This document shows, piece by piece, positions 1 to 10,371 of a stretch of DNA of 64,000 nucleotides. The DNA is from CAVZTX01 sp963778375 (GTDB lineage Bacteria; Chloroflexota; Ktedonobacteria; Ktedonobacterales; Ktedonobacteraceae): positions 1-64,000 of the forward strand of contig CAVZTX010000014.1 in NCBI GenBank assembly GCA_963778375.1. The letters are read 5' to 3'. Numbering within the stretch: the stretch's first letter is position 1; each line of letters starts with the position of its first letter. The notes under the pieces were generated by a model that ran no database searches, was not told the DNA's origin, and saw nothing but the letters and a program-made list of their open reading frames with translations. Made by a program: the position numbers and the translations under genes.

Positions 1-120
1 CTCGTGGGCCAGGTCTTCTTTGTTCTGGAATTGGCTCCACATCCACTTCTGAGAGCACTTGTTGCAGCTTGCGAGAGAGGGTACTGGAGGGCAATTGGAA
101 GAGGTATAAAATTGGTGACA
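1..120 (-). other. Left-edge fragment, possibly the remnant of a transposase
   Basis: A minus-strand frame is open from about position 150 to the left edge. It contains the run LSRKLQQVLSEVDVEPIPEQ, which looks protein-like. No start codon is visible: going upstream the frame meets a stop inside the palindrome at 155–190. A plus-strand frame is also open from base 1 to a TAG at 124–126, so the coding strand is not certain. It could be the end of another insertion sequence whose remainder lies outside the window. I cannot name a family. Confidence 0.2.
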
Positions 121-130
121 GCGTAGTCGA

Positions 131-408
131 TCGCCCGTCGGTTCCGCTCGATTTATAGTGTAATTTACTATCGATAGTAAATTACACTATTTCTATTTCG
201 AGTATCTCTAGAGTCGTTGTTCAGGCAGCCAATGGAGATGATAGTAAGGAGGCATCCTTTTCCTCACCTTCCATTTCTGTCTTCCATCAGCCTGGGAAGT
301 GCTTTGTTACCTTGAGTTCCGGGAAAAATGCATTCCTTATTTTCTTCACAAATTGAAGCATCTTTCGCGGCAAGAGGCATGGGTGGTCTAACATGTCTGC
401 CTGTCACG
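131..408 (+). repeat. Palindrome-bearing conserved repeat, copy A
   Basis: This stretch shares three ordered blocks with 11,319–11,584 in the same orientation: GCCCGTCGGTTCCGCTCGAT, then an AT-rich palindrome, then about 200 bases later a GAAGCATCT-like motif and CTAACATGTCTGCCTGTCAC. The sequence between blocks is poorly conserved, and no coding frame explains the shared blocks. It may be the end structure of a family of mobile elements or a structured non-coding element. The strict order of blocks makes chance unlikely; the function is unknown. Confidence 0.6.
155..190. repeat. Perfect 36-bp AT-rich palindrome
   Basis: The left arm ATAGTGTAATTTACTAT and right arm ATAGTAAATTACACTAT are exact reverse complements joined by CG, with no loop bases. 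The equivalent place in copy B (11,341–11,379) is also a near-perfect palindrome but with different outer bases. It can form a cruciform or a hairpin. It lacks the GC-rich stem and T-run of a rho-independent terminator. Confidence 0.85.
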
Positions 409-410
409 CT

Positions 411-852
411 AACTTTCCAAATCAGTTATTTATTATTAATAGAATAAAAATGCACCAATCAACAAAACCGAGTGGAAATGTTTTATTCACTACCATCACC
501 AACTTCCTGTAACTGAATAGCCTCACGCCATGAAGTTCAGAAGAGACTCCTGGTCATCAAGATAATTGCTGATAGATTTTGTTACAAATGAAAACTATGC
601 TGCGGGTGCATTTCAAACTTTCGATAAGAGAGCTTATAGTATAGCTTGAGACTATATAACACGCTCACTAAGAGGGATGCGAGACATCGAATTTCTGCAT
701 GCATATGTGGCAAATTCAAAACCCTAAACCGCATTTTCAGGAAACTTCTCGTTGCCTCTTCCTGGTTACTCTGCTATACTCTTCTAAAGAGATACGTACA
801 CATAAATAGTTCTGTTAAACTCGGTTATGAAGAATAGATATGAGTTTAGAGT
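411..852. other. Intergenic stretch, no convincing gene
   Basis: This AT-rich stretch lies between repeat A and the broken ATPase gene. A 63-codon frame at 646–837 has no recognisable similarity and no clear ribosome binding site. A promoter for the downstream gene probably lies in the AT-rich last 100 bases, but no confident -35/-10 pair can be named. Confidence 0.4.
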
Positions 853-2899
853 ATGTTAAGGGATCTCATTAAAACCTTCACCGATCGTCGTGAAGCTATT
901 GCTCTATTTGAACTACTACGTAAACGCGAACCGCATCAATCTTCTTGGCCTCTCCTTCCCCATTCTGTCTTTTATTGCGCCTAGAGGTAGTGGCAAAAGT
1001 ACGCTGATCGAGTATCTCATTGCGGGGCGTTGCTGTAAGGATGGACGCGCCATTTTACCTTATGCTTACATCGATTTTACTGAAGCTGCGATGCTCAGAG
1101 ATCTTCTTCCCATTTTGATTGAACTTCGTGATCAGCTTCATGGGCATCAAGATGAACAGGGCAAACGGCTGATATTTCCTCGCTTCGATCTGGGTGCTTC
1201 TATTGCAATCAAAGCTCCTTTGGGAAGCCAATTACCTCGTCCTGATCGGGATGCAGTACGACAAAGCCTCAAGCAAGCTTTACCAGTTTTCCGTTCGCTT
1301 AATGAAATGGGCAATGCGCTTGGAAATATTTTTCCTTATATTCCACCTTTGTTAGTAGGAGCAAAATGGGCGGAGCAGTTAGCGTGGAAAATTCAACCGT
1401 TACAGGAGCTGTTGGTATTGCTTGAATACAGCTCTGATTGGCGATGGTACTGTACACAAGATGCAAATATTGGTCTAGGGACGAAGGTTGAAATCCGTGA
1501 TCTTCTATTGCGTTTGCTGGCACTGAGTACATCAAGCCGTCCAGGAAAAGAAGGGAGAGATTACTTTGTAAATCATGTCCTACCTGCAGCTTTACCTAGC
1601 AGAAATATACTTGATTCATTTGATGGTTCTCATCGTCCACGTAAATGGAATAGCAGCACTAATATAGTTCTGTTTTTAGATGGCTTTGAAGTCCTATTAG
1701 AGAGTTCCAATCCAATAGGTATTCGTTTGCTTAAATCACTCGCCTGTAGTAAACATCGTAAGCATGGAGAGACAGATCCGTTATTACTTATTGTTGGGAG
1801 TCAGCGGCGTCTACTTGAGCTAGTTGGGGAAAAACGACGGCTCACGCCGAGAATAGCCCCCTCTTTGAGCGCCAGACCTATATAGACGATGCTTTGCGCG
1901 TGAGAGAAGGTGCCTTTGAACAATATATATGTTGGCGTCAGCAACTGCCAAAGGATCTGAGATATTTACGGTTAAGCGATCTTTATTTGCCGTTGTGGCT
2001 CCACGATTTTGGCTTGGAGGATACCCATCAGTATCTTGAGTCAATTGATAGACAAGAACAGACGATGGCATTTGCTGATAAAGTTTTAGTGAAGGCTATT
2101 CATCACGCTACTTATGGTCATCCTCTGTATTTAGCCCTGGCTGCGGCTGCTGTGCTGGAGGCTAATGCGCGAAGTCAGGTGATAATGCTTGATGAATTTG
2201 AGCAAGCACCGGTGCCCCAACTTTGGGATTTAGCACCTGGTTACGAGGATGAACGCATCGGGGATTATTTACTACATCTATTCTTACGTCAATTACCACA
2301 AAATGAGCAGAATGATCTTATCTTCTGTGCGGCACCACGTTTCCTTGATCCTGCCATACTACGAGCAGTCCTATCACTTTCAACTAATCAAGAAGCCGAG
2401 GAGCGATGGAGCCGGTACCGCCGCTTTGCTTTTATGCGTGTGATAGACAATAGTCGCATTGTTTTTCATCCCCTTGTTCGCAAATTGTTGCTGAAGCAGT
2501 TAAAGCCAAGCCAAAACCTTGCGAGCGATTACTATCGAACTCATAGTAATTTGTTGGGATCACTTTCATATAACCGCTAGCAAATTGGTCGATGCATCGT
2601 CACCGACCAAAGAAGTTGTGCAAATGCAAATTGAGGAAATCTACCATGCATTGGCACTTGGTGAAGTAAATCCTGCTATTGTACTCGCTGCAGTAGCTCT
2701 GAAAGGTAATCTTGCGATATGGGAAGCAGTGCTTGAAGCAGTGGCGCAAGCTCCTACTACACTAATGCCTCAGGATACCGCACTATTCGCTGATGTAGCT
2801 TGCCATAAAGCAACACAACAGTACGATGCCATAAGTGCCGTCGCTTCTGTCGTTCTTTACACCTGGCTACTCACTGCATCTAGTGGTGACGCATTATAA
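853..2899 (+). pseudogene. P-loop ATPase-like protein, broken by three frameshifts
   Basis: The gene would encode a protein of roughly 680 residues. It starts at ATG 853 (MLRDLIKTFTDRREAIALFE) and shifts frame near 950–975. It then reads a Walker A motif GSGKST and a Walker B-like run NIVLFLDGFEVLLE to a stop at 1885. Near 1850 one missing base breaks the join LTP/ENSPLFE, and the frame runs on to 2580. Near 2560 it shifts again and ends at 2899. The order resembles AAA/STAND-type ATPases of Ktedonobacteria, but the exact family is uncertain. The downstream IS701-like element begins 32 bp after the stop. Three shifts mean no complete protein is made from this sequence; whether that is biology or base-calling error cannot be told here. 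Confidence 0.7.
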
Positions 2900-2930
2900 A
2901 CCCCTTGTATACAGCGCAATTTAGGTCTCT

Positions 2931-4352
2931 ATGTTTGCACTTTTTGGTCGACCCCTCTCAGGCCGAGAAAAGTTCATACAAGGCGTCAGGCTCAACGCCG
3001 GATTGGAATTGCTCATGAAGCCAATCGAGCAGATGTCCGCCGATGGCGACGCTGGATTTCACGTCGGCCTCCCCGATGGTGACAGGGCGTTGCCATTGCG
3101 TTTGCAAGCGGTCGCGTTCTTCCTCCAGGAAGACATAGGCCAGCATCGCCAGCGTCCAGAAACGCACAATGGCGATCGCACTCATCAGTTGATACTGATC
3201 CAAGCCCAGTTCTTCTTTGCCATCGCCAAAGAGCACTTCGATGTCCCAGCGTGCGGCGATGTGCGCGAGCAGCAGCGCTGGACTGGCTTCCAGGTCGCTG
3301 GAAGCCCAGTAGCGTGCCTGCGACAGCGGAGCATCCAAGGACTGGCGCACGATCACGACTTGACAGCGATAGAGCGTGCGCACGCGGGTGGTCACGACAT
3401 GCACATACACCTCCTCATCGCCCTTGGGCCACTTGCAGGACATAGTCGCTGGCAGCGAGCTTGGCCGTATAGTCCGAGAGTCGTTGCCACCTCCAGCCCT
3501 TGGGTGCGGTCGGATCTTCGACCCGCAGCCAGCGATTGCTCTTGAGTCCCTGGTGATCAAGAAGCCGCGCTCCCGTGCCGCTCGCCAGAGGCGTTTGGCA
3601 CTGTACCAGCTATCGAGCAAGACATGGGTCTGCGTGCCTGCGACCGGCTCAAAGGTGCGGATCACGGCTTCCATCAAGTCGATCTTGCTGCGGAACGGCA
3701 CGCCTTCCGCTGCGCAGACCGCTTGCTGTCGATACAGCTGGGGAGCCAAGCGGACAGCGTCGCCCCAACAGCACATACAGACTCTCGACCAGGCTATGGC
3801 CGCGCACCCGCTTCTCCTGCGGTGGTCGAATGATGCACGCCCAGCCCCTCCATCTTCTTGCCTTTGCGCTTCTCAATCGTCGAGTCGTCCCCGATCAAGT
3901 ACCCTGTCACGACGGGTGCTTGGGACGGCCTCGACGCTTGGGTTGCGCTTGGCGTTGGCGCTCGCTGTTCTGCTTCGACCAGCGGCTGCATCTCTTCCCG
4001 AAAGTGCCCCAGCCACTGCTCAGCTACGGCTGGGGCTTCCCAGGCGCTTCCGACAGAAAGCGGCTCAGCCCTGCCAAGCTCGGGTCCAGCAGCAATCTGA
4101 CGCAACAGTCCTCGCAAGCGTGCGCGTTCCTTCACAGAGCATCAACCCCAGCAGCACGATCACGAAGTACTGATATTGGGGTTTGGAGAGCAGCTCTGCG
4201 AAACCGTTCGGCAAAGTGTCGCAACTGCTTCATCCAGACATATAATGGGAACTGGCATCGGACACCTCCGTGGCTTCAAGGTTCAGTATTCTTCTTCTTG
4301 ATACCACATGGTGTTCTTTCCTGCTACTTCCCTTTCACAAAAGTGCAAACAT
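2931..4352 (-). mobile_element. IS701-like insertion sequence, decayed
   Basis: The element is about 1.42 kb and bounded by inverted copies of ATGTTTGCACTTTT, at 2931–2944 on the left and ending at 4352 on the right. It holds one transposase gene on the minus strand that is now split over several frames. No convincing target-site duplication was found, so the exact outer edges are approximate. Confidence 0.65.
2958..4233 (-). pseudogene. IS701/IS4-type DDE transposase, multiply frameshifted
   Basis: A likely start at 4233 reads MKQLRHFAERF, and the gene is then scattered over all three minus frames. One piece (about 3794–4100) carries GYLIGDDSTIEKRKGKKMEG, which includes the first catalytic Asp region of IS701-type DDE enzymes. 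The next (about 3700–3830) carries KRVRGHSLVESLYVLLGR. The last (3776–2958) carries HVLLDSWY with the second Asp and DIEVLFGDGKEELGLDQYQ with the catalytic Glu region. At least three shifts are needed to join them, so the element cannot move by itself. It lies inside matching inverted repeats. Confidence 0.75.
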
Positions 4353-4426
4353 TATGGTGGTACCAAAAGTCAAGACAGTTTCAGGGCAAAAATAAGACAA
4401 AACACAACCGTTCAAGAAATGCCTAG

Positions 4427-4561
4427 CTAGCTTTTGAGATACACCTGTGCTGGAGTCCGATAATTCAGCGCCTGATGAAGGCGTCCCTCATTATAAAAGC
4501 GCAAGTAGCGTGTTAATTCAGCACGAGCAGTGCGAGGACTCTCATAATCTTTGAGGTTAAC
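4427..4561 (-). pseudogene. C-terminal stub of an IS3-family transposase (OrfB)
   Basis: Forty-four codons on the minus strand read VNLKDYESPRTARAELTRYL and continue with FYNEGRLHQALNYRTPAQVY up to a TAG at 4427–4429. This is the characteristic end of IS3-group OrfB transposases, after the last catalytic Glu. The upstream side stops at the 3' end of the group II intron at about 4560. I did not find the rest of the gene beyond the intron's 5' end near 6891, so the 5' exon was probably lost or the intron sits at a rearranged junction. Confidence 0.75.
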
Positions 4562-6384
4562 CTAAGCGAAGGGGTCACCCCCTCCGCTCGGCTTCAGAAC
4601 CGGACGTGACACGTTAGCGTCATCCGGCTCCTCAGTGATCTGGCCTTTGTCATGGGTACCATAGACACGTTGTGCGTGTCGTTGATCATGGCAATGTCGA
4701 TGCAGTGCACATTTGTTACTCAGTTCCTCTCCTCCACTCTGGGCGCGCGGGGTGATGTGATCAATCTCGATGATGTCTCCGTTTTGAAAGAACAGCCCAC
4801 ACCAGCGACATTTACCAGCTTGCTTCTGTAGGAGCTTTCCCAGCAATCCATTCAGCATGGGATGAGTTCTGAGTCGTTGACTCCAATACAGGAGGTCCCC
4901 GTTGTAGGGGCTTGCTGTTCCTTTAACTTTGATATGACGTTGGATCTCGGTTTGATCGTGTTGCCAGAGGATGGATCTCTGGTCGGTGAAAATCCATCCC
5001 TTTCCCTCATCCACATGCCAATATTTGTTTGAAATCCAGTTCCCGCCTTTGTGAGGATGTCGGCGTTTCCCCCATCGTTGAAGCTGTTGAAACAGAAGGT
5101 ATCGGCAGTGATGGAAGGTTTCTTTGGCGACCATACTCCGATAGTAGTTCGTCCATCCATGAATCACTTGGTTCAGTTCTTTGATGAGCTGTCCTTGTGA
5201 GCCGTGGGTGTGCTTCTTGATGAGTTGCTTCAATTCCTGGATGTGTCGTTTGACAGCCTCTTTGCTTGGGGTGATGATGGTCTTAAAGCCAAGCGCATTT
5301 CCCCATCGATCTGTTCCGGTGTGTGTCTTTCCCACCGGAAATTGTCGTACGGTCCAGCCAAGAAAATCGAACCCGATCTTTCCTTGATACGGCTGGAAGG
5401 TCTGAGTGATCTGAGTTTTGCTCGGCTTCAATTCCAGTCCCATGTCCTTTAACCATGCCGTGATGATCTCTTTGATCTGTTCGATCGTTTGAAGCTCTTC
5501 GTCCAGAACGACAAAATCATCTGCATAGCGTATTACCGTTGGACTCACCTTCTGGGACTTTTTATCCATCCTTCTGGTAATTTCTGTATGACAAAGGTTT
5601 CTAGTCCATGCAGTGCTACATTCATGAGCAGAGGTGAAATCACGCCTCCTTGAGGGGTTCCACAAGAGGTAGGCGCGAAAACACCTTGGTCAAGCATTCC
5701 AGCCTGGAGCCAGGAGCGAATCGTTCGTCTCATGGCTGGGTAGGTATTGAGTTTTGAAAGCAGCGCTTTCTGGTTGATGTGATCGAAGCATCCGGCGATA
5801 TCTGCGTCCAGCACATATTTCGGCTTTTTGCAGATAGCGAGGAAGATAGCTTGGATCGCATCTTGACAGGAGCGTCCTGGGCGAAAACCATAACTGTTGG
5901 CTTCGAAACAGGCTTCCCATTCTGGCTCCAGTGCGCTTTTCGCGAGTGCTTGCTGCGCTCTCGTTACCATCACGGGAATCCCAAGAGGACGCTTTTCGGT
6001 CTTCCCTGGCTTCGGAATGTAGATTCTTCGGACAGGTTGGGATTTCTGGCGTTTCCAGTGTTTCGGGTGGATGCGTTCCGCCATCTCCAATCGTTGCGTA
6101 GGTGGGACGGATTTCACTCCATCTACTCCTGCAGTTTTCTTTCCCTGGTTGTCCTGCGTCACCCGTCGCACTGCCAACAGTCGTGCTGCTCTGGACTTCA
6201 TCAGCAATTTTTGGAGTTTTTGTACTGCTCGTGTGTTGCCTTGTTGTTTGGCTTTGAAGATGCGTTTTTGTATGCGATAGACATGCTGCTCAAACTTGCG
6301 CCAGGGCAACTTGTTCCAACTCTCACTCTCAGGATCAAGCGTTGGCTTGATCTTGGGTGCCTTCGTTTTTGCCATACTTGTCAC
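4562..6384 (-). pseudogene. ltrA: Group II intron reverse transcriptase/maturase with HNH domain, one frameshift
   Basis: The likely start is 6375 (MAKTKAPKIK). The first part (to about 5545) has the N-terminal RT0 region, RPLGIPVMVTRAQQALAK, FRPGRSCQDA and TPQGGVISPLL. The second part (5600–4562) carries the catalytic YADDFVVLDEE, the maturase domain X region, and an HNH endonuclease with CRWCG and EIDHITPRAQSGG. The two frames meet at WIKS/KKSQKV around 5553–5565, where one A is missing from an A-run. The product would be about 605 residues, normal for RT–X–HNH proteins. It would splice the intron and copy it into DNA. A single homopolymer shift makes sequencing error a real possibility. 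Confidence 0.85.
4597..4630 (-). ncRNA. Group II intron domain V
   Basis: The 34-nt element begins GAGCCGGATGACG and ends CACGTCCGGTTC. The two ends pair (GAGCCGGA with TCCGGTTC, including a G-U pair) as in the catalytic domain V hairpin of group II introns, and the length is canonical. It overlaps the last codons of the intron-encoded protein. Confidence 0.8.
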
Positions 6385-6985
6385 ACCTCTTCATTCCAGA
6401 TCACCGTGCCTACGTCAGCGTATCCAGCAGCTTTCCTGCTGGCTTTAGCTTCTTAGGCAATCCCACTCTCAAGTGCATGTGGGTGGTTCCCTACTCGTTG
6501 CATCGACCATCAACGAGAGCGGGCTTGAGAGTTATCCCGTTCCGATGTTCCGTTTTGCGCTCCTTTAGGCGGATGTTCTCCACCGGGTACGTTTCGGGCG
6601 AAAAGATGAAACGTATACAAATTTCATCCCATTTCTCATCACGTCTACAGATGATGAGCCTATGTACCGTTACCATTTTGGTCAAGTCTATCAGCCTGTT
6701 TGACTTGTTCGAAGTAACGATGGGTCAGTCGCATCTTCAGTTGCCTTCGCCATAGGAGCCTAGCTCAGGAAGGGACCGCGTTCAGGCTCGCAGAGCTTCC
6801 CTTGATGCCCGCTTCACGGATTGAGGACCAGTCGCTACCGTGGGGCCTTGCTTTTCCACGTTCGCCTCGTGGGTGAGGAATTTCGCCTCACATCGGATCA
6901 TCAGTTATCAAGGATTCTTTCCTTTCAATTCAAAACTGATGACAGTAGATCCAGAGAAGGAGACGGAACTTTTAATCTGGGATAA

Positions 6986-8105
6986 TTAATCGAGACCTGG
7001 TCATAAATAGGAAACCTCACTGGAAGGGTTGCTCCAGCGAGGGGTTGCTTCTATCATTGTGGTAGTCAAACACTACAAGGATAGGAGGCAAATCTATGGT
7101 ATCCCAAGACTTGTTACTTGTCACGTTAGTGCAATTGGTTGATAGTTTGCCGATGCCCCAGCTTCCAACCAAACGAAGCCGAGGGCATCCGAAAGTGTAC
7201 TCAGATCGACTGTTCTTAAAGGCGTTGGTGATCATGATCGTGCGTCACTTACACACTGTTCACGAACTGCTGAGCGTCTTGGCACAACCGACGCGCAGAA
7301 ATGACGACGCTACGGCAGTTGTTGACGGAGCAGGAGTCCTTCCCCTCCCGTCGGACCTGGGAACGGCGCTTGAAAGCCCTTCCTGACACGTTACCTGCGC
7401 AGATTGGCTGTCTGGGTCGGCATCTGATCGACCTGATCCAGCCCTGGGTCACCTGGGGGCGAGCGGTCGCCATCGATAGTACCGTCCTGCGAGCCCGAGG
7501 CGGGGTCTGGCATCAGAAGCATCGCGAGAAAGGGGAAATCCCCCATACCTCGATTGATACCGAGGCCCACTGGACCAAATCGGGTTGGCATGGCTGGGTC
7601 TATGGCTGGAAACTGCACGTCGTCTCGGTGGTGGCAGCCGTCTGGTTTCCCATGGCCGCCATGCTGACCCCCGCCAATGTCGCCGATAGTGAGCCTGCTC
7701 CAGCACTGTTGCGCGAAGTGCCTGCCGAAGTCCGTTTCGTGCTGGGGGATCGCCATTACAACACGCCCGACCTGCATGCGCACTGCGAGCGCGATGATCG
7801 GTTGTTGGTCACCACCAAGTATGGACGTTACCCACATACCGATGATGGCGTGGAAGTCCGCCGGGTCTTTCACAAACTGCGCTCCCTTGCCATGGAAAAT
7901 TTTAATGAGCATTTCAAAGGCATCTTTGATGGGCATGGACAAGTTCCCACCAAAGGCTTGCTGGTGACCCAACGCTTCGCGTTAGGAGCCATCTTTGTCT
8001 ACCAACTCGCTTTACTGTACCACTTTGAACACGACACGGATCTCTGTGTCGGTCTCAAAGCTTTTCTCAAGGCGGCCTGATGATTTATGACCAGGCCTCA
8101 ATTAA
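6986..8105 (+). mobile_element. IS5-like insertion sequence, 1.12 kb
   Basis: Inverted repeats of about 25 bp sharing CCTGGTCATAAAT lie at 6986–7010 and 8081–8105 (21 or 22 positions match). They enclose a DDE transposase read in two overlapping frames. The repeats begin with TTAAT at the outside edge. No clear target duplication could be assigned. Confidence 0.85.
7096..8080 (+). pseudogene. IS5-family DDE transposase, split in two frames
   Basis: The first frame (7096–about 7295) encodes the N-terminal helical part, ending HTVHELLSVLAQPT. The second (from about 7296, with an ATG at 7301) encodes TLRQLLTEQESFPSRRTWER and the DDE_Tnp_1 catalytic domain. That domain has AIDSTVLRARGG (first Asp), WHGWVYGWKLHVV, FVLGDRHYN (second Asp) and the HKLRSLAMENFNEHFKGIFD region with the Glu. 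Together they give about 325 residues. A +1 shift near 7290–7300 joins them. Some IS5 subgroups use programmed shifting, but I see no strong slippery run here, so simple damage is the safer reading. Confidence 0.8.
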
Positions 8106-8135
8106 GCATGATCTCTCCAACCGTAAGTCAAATAA

Positions 8136-8429
8136 CTCATGGTTCGCTCTTTTTCAGGCGGTTTTTAAGAATTGTCCCGTACATTACGTATGTTGAGGTC
8201 AAAAGATCGAACAGATGGACTTCAATTGCTCAAAGGTTCAAACGAATTGCTTCCAAAAGAGGGATATCGCGGGTCGTTGAAGAGCAATCAGGTTCCTTTT
8301 GGTGAAAATACTTGGCCTTGGTCTAAGCCATTGTCACCGAGTGGGGAAAATCACTGTTTTGTCATCGTTTTTGGCCTCAAGTGGGCAAGACAATTTCTTT
8401 TTTGCCCTAAAAAATGAGCGAACCGTGAG
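8136..8429. mobile_element. 294-bp MITE with 7-bp target-site duplication
   Basis: Inverted ends CTCATGGTTCGCTCTTTTTC (8136) and CTCACGGTTCGCTCATTTTT (reading inwards from 8429) match over about 20 bases. The element is flanked by identical CAAATAA copies at 8129–8135 and 8430–8436. No transposase fits inside it. The same CTCATGGTTCGC string starts the left end of the neighbouring IS1634-like element at 8549, so that transposase family may have moved it. Confidence 0.85.
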
Positions 8430-8548
8430 CAAATAAAGCGGGCAGAGAATTCTTTCCCGGTTGGCTAGCTGGACCATATGATGTATGATGAAATTGCAAT
8501 GCCGTTATATGCAAGTTACTTGGGATATTCGTTTTTGTAAAAACAGAG

Positions 8549-10340
8549 CTCATGGTTCGCGTAAATCTGAGCGCGATCTCCAATTCTGATAAGCTGGTGA
8601 CATGAATGAAGCACGGACCATCAAGACCGAGCGGGTAGATGACATCCCGTTGTTGCTGGCCCAAATGCAGCGCATGAGTCTGGTTGAGTTGTTGGATAAG
8701 CACTTTCCAAGACATGGCAACCGTGTTGGGCTGAGCCTGGGCTGGGTGAGCAGCCTGTGGCTGACGCATGTGCTCTCGCAGGCCGATCATCGCATGAATC
8801 ACGTGCAGACCTGGGCAGACCAGCGCCTGGAAACGTTGCGGGGCTGTAGCCAGGCCACGCTGGAGGTGCGCGATCTGAGTGATGATGGGTTGGCTGATGT
8901 CTTGCGGGACTTGAGCGACGACACGCGCTGGCGGGAGTTTGAACAGGACTGACGGGCCGATTGGTTCGGGTGTATGATCTGACTCCCAGTTGTGTGAGCC
9001 TGGACACCACGACCGCCAGCAGCTATGCAGCAGTGAGCGAGGATGGGTTGCTGCAGTTGGGCCACAGCAAGGATCATCGACCCGACTTGCCCCAACTCAA
9101 AGTGATGCTGGCGACCTTGGATCCGCTGGGGTTGCCTCTGGCCACCGAGGTGCTCTCGGGCCAACGGGCAGACGACCCCTTGTATCTGCCCGCCATCGCC
9201 CGGGTGCGAATGAGCCTGAAGAAGTCTGGCTTGTTGTATGTGGGCGATTGCAAGATGGGGGCGCTGGAGACGCGGGCGAGCATCCAGGCGCAAGGCGACT
9301 TTTACCTGTGTCCATTGTCGGCGCTGCTGGTCCCTGCCGATCTGCTGGAAAGCCTGGTGGAGACGGCTCGTGCCAGTGGTCAGCCTCTCGTCAAGGTTGA
9401 GTGCGCTCAGGCTGATGGGCACACCCACTGTATTGCGCAAGGCTACGAGCGGGTCGAGACTGCTACTGCCCAGTTCGATGGCGTTGCGTGTAGCTGGACT
9501 GAACGACGGTTGCTGGTGCAGTCGATAGCCGCCAAGCTTGCGGCAGAACAGGCCTTGCACACCCGACTCCAGCAAGCCCAGCAGGCGTTGAGCGAACTGA
9601 TGCTGAGGCGACAAGGCAAAGCGGTGCTTTCGGACCGCACGGCGGTTGAGCAAGCGGTGGCCGACACGCTGGCGCACTTTCGCGTGGAGGGATTGCTGCT
9701 GGTCACGCTGACCGAACAGGTGCAGGAGCAAGCGGTGCGAGCCTACCGGGATCGCCCAGCTACCGTCCGCATCACTCGCCACTTCACCATTACCAGCCAG
9801 GTGCAGACCGAAGCATTGCGCAAGGCCAGCGAACAGTTGGGGTGGCGCGTGTACGCCACGAATCATGCGGCAGAGCAACCCCCCCTGACGCAAGCGGTGG
9901 AGGCCTACCGCGATGAGTTTCTGGTGGAGCGCAACTTCGGACGCTTGAAAGGACATCCTTTGTCGCTCACTCCTATGTATGTTGAGCGCGACGATCATGT
10001 CACCGGCTTGGTACGCTTGTTGTCGATCGCCTTGCGCGTCTTGACACTGCTGGAGTTTGTGGTGCGTTGTCACCTGGCCCAACAAGGCGCTTCCCTGGCC
10101 GGGCTGTATGCGGGCAATCCCAAGCGTGCCACGACTCGGCCCACCACTGAGCGCTTGTTGGAAGCCTTCCAAGGAATTTTCTTGACCATCCTGGTTGAAC
10201 CGGATCAGACCCGACGCCATCTCACTGCTCTTTCTGCCCTTCAGCAACAAAGCCAGCACTTGTTGGAGTTCTCTCCAACTCTCTATTCCCACCTGAGCGA
10301 GGATTCTTCAGAACCCCCATAAAAATGCGCGAAAAGACAG
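8549..10340 (+). mobile_element. IS1634-like insertion sequence
   Basis: A single large transposase gene (8602–10,322) is bracketed by imperfect inverted ends: CTCATGGTTCGCGTAAATCT at 8549 on the left, and a reverse-strand stretch containing TTCGCGCATTTTT just after the gene on the right. The right end is placed at about 10,340 and could be a few bases off. No target duplication was confirmed. Confidence 0.7.
8602..10322 (+). pseudogene. IS1634-family transposase with one frameshift
   Basis: The first part (8602–about 8950) carries the DUF4277-like N-terminal region: DIPLLLAQMQRMSLVELLDK, then a stretch ending WREFEQD. The second (about 8949–10,322) reads LTGRLVRVYDLTPSCVSLDT with a catalytic Asp, HSKDHRPDLPQLKVML, YVGDCKMGALETR with the next Asp, and VERNFGRLKGHPLSLTPMYV with the Glu region. 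A single-base shift between 8945 and 8955 separates FEQD from LTGR; all catalytic regions lie downstream of it. The combined length is about 573 residues, normal for the family. If the shift is real, no full transposase is made. Confidence 0.85.
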
Positions 10341-10371
10341 AGAGCAACAGAAAAGCAGATAAAGATAAGAA

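Larger units (their letters stand above)
4558..6891 (-). mobile_element. Group II intron, chloroplast-like class, about 2.3 kb
   Basis: The minus strand carries an intron-encoded reverse transcriptase/maturase gene (6384–4562) preceded by about 500 bases fitting RNA domains I–III. It ends with a 34-nt domain V at 4630–4597 and a GC-rich stem-loop (4590–4562) that would be domain VI. The 5' end is placed near 6891, where GTGAGGCGAAATTCCTCAC starts a hairpin; the match to the usual GUGYG is imperfect, so that boundary may be off by some bases. The 3' end falls near 4558, abutting an IS3-type transposase stub. The frameshift in the protein suggests the copy is not autonomous, if real. Confidence 0.8.

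Noticed and set aside
155..190. Rho-independent terminator at the perfect palindrome
   Set aside because: The stem is AT-rich, has no loop and no following T-run.
646..837. 63-codon open frame before the ATPase gene
   Set aside because: No recognisable similarity, unusual composition and no clear ribosome binding site; likely chance.
3376..4426. Long plus-strand frames across the IS701-like element
   Set aside because: Arg/Ser/Pro/Cys-rich shadow translations; the homologous transposase pieces are on the minus strand.
8799..10292. 497-codon open frame antisense to the IS1634 transposase
   Set aside because: It mirrors the transposase codons, with composition rich in Gln/His/Arg typical of a shadow frame; the sense strand carries the catalytic motifs.
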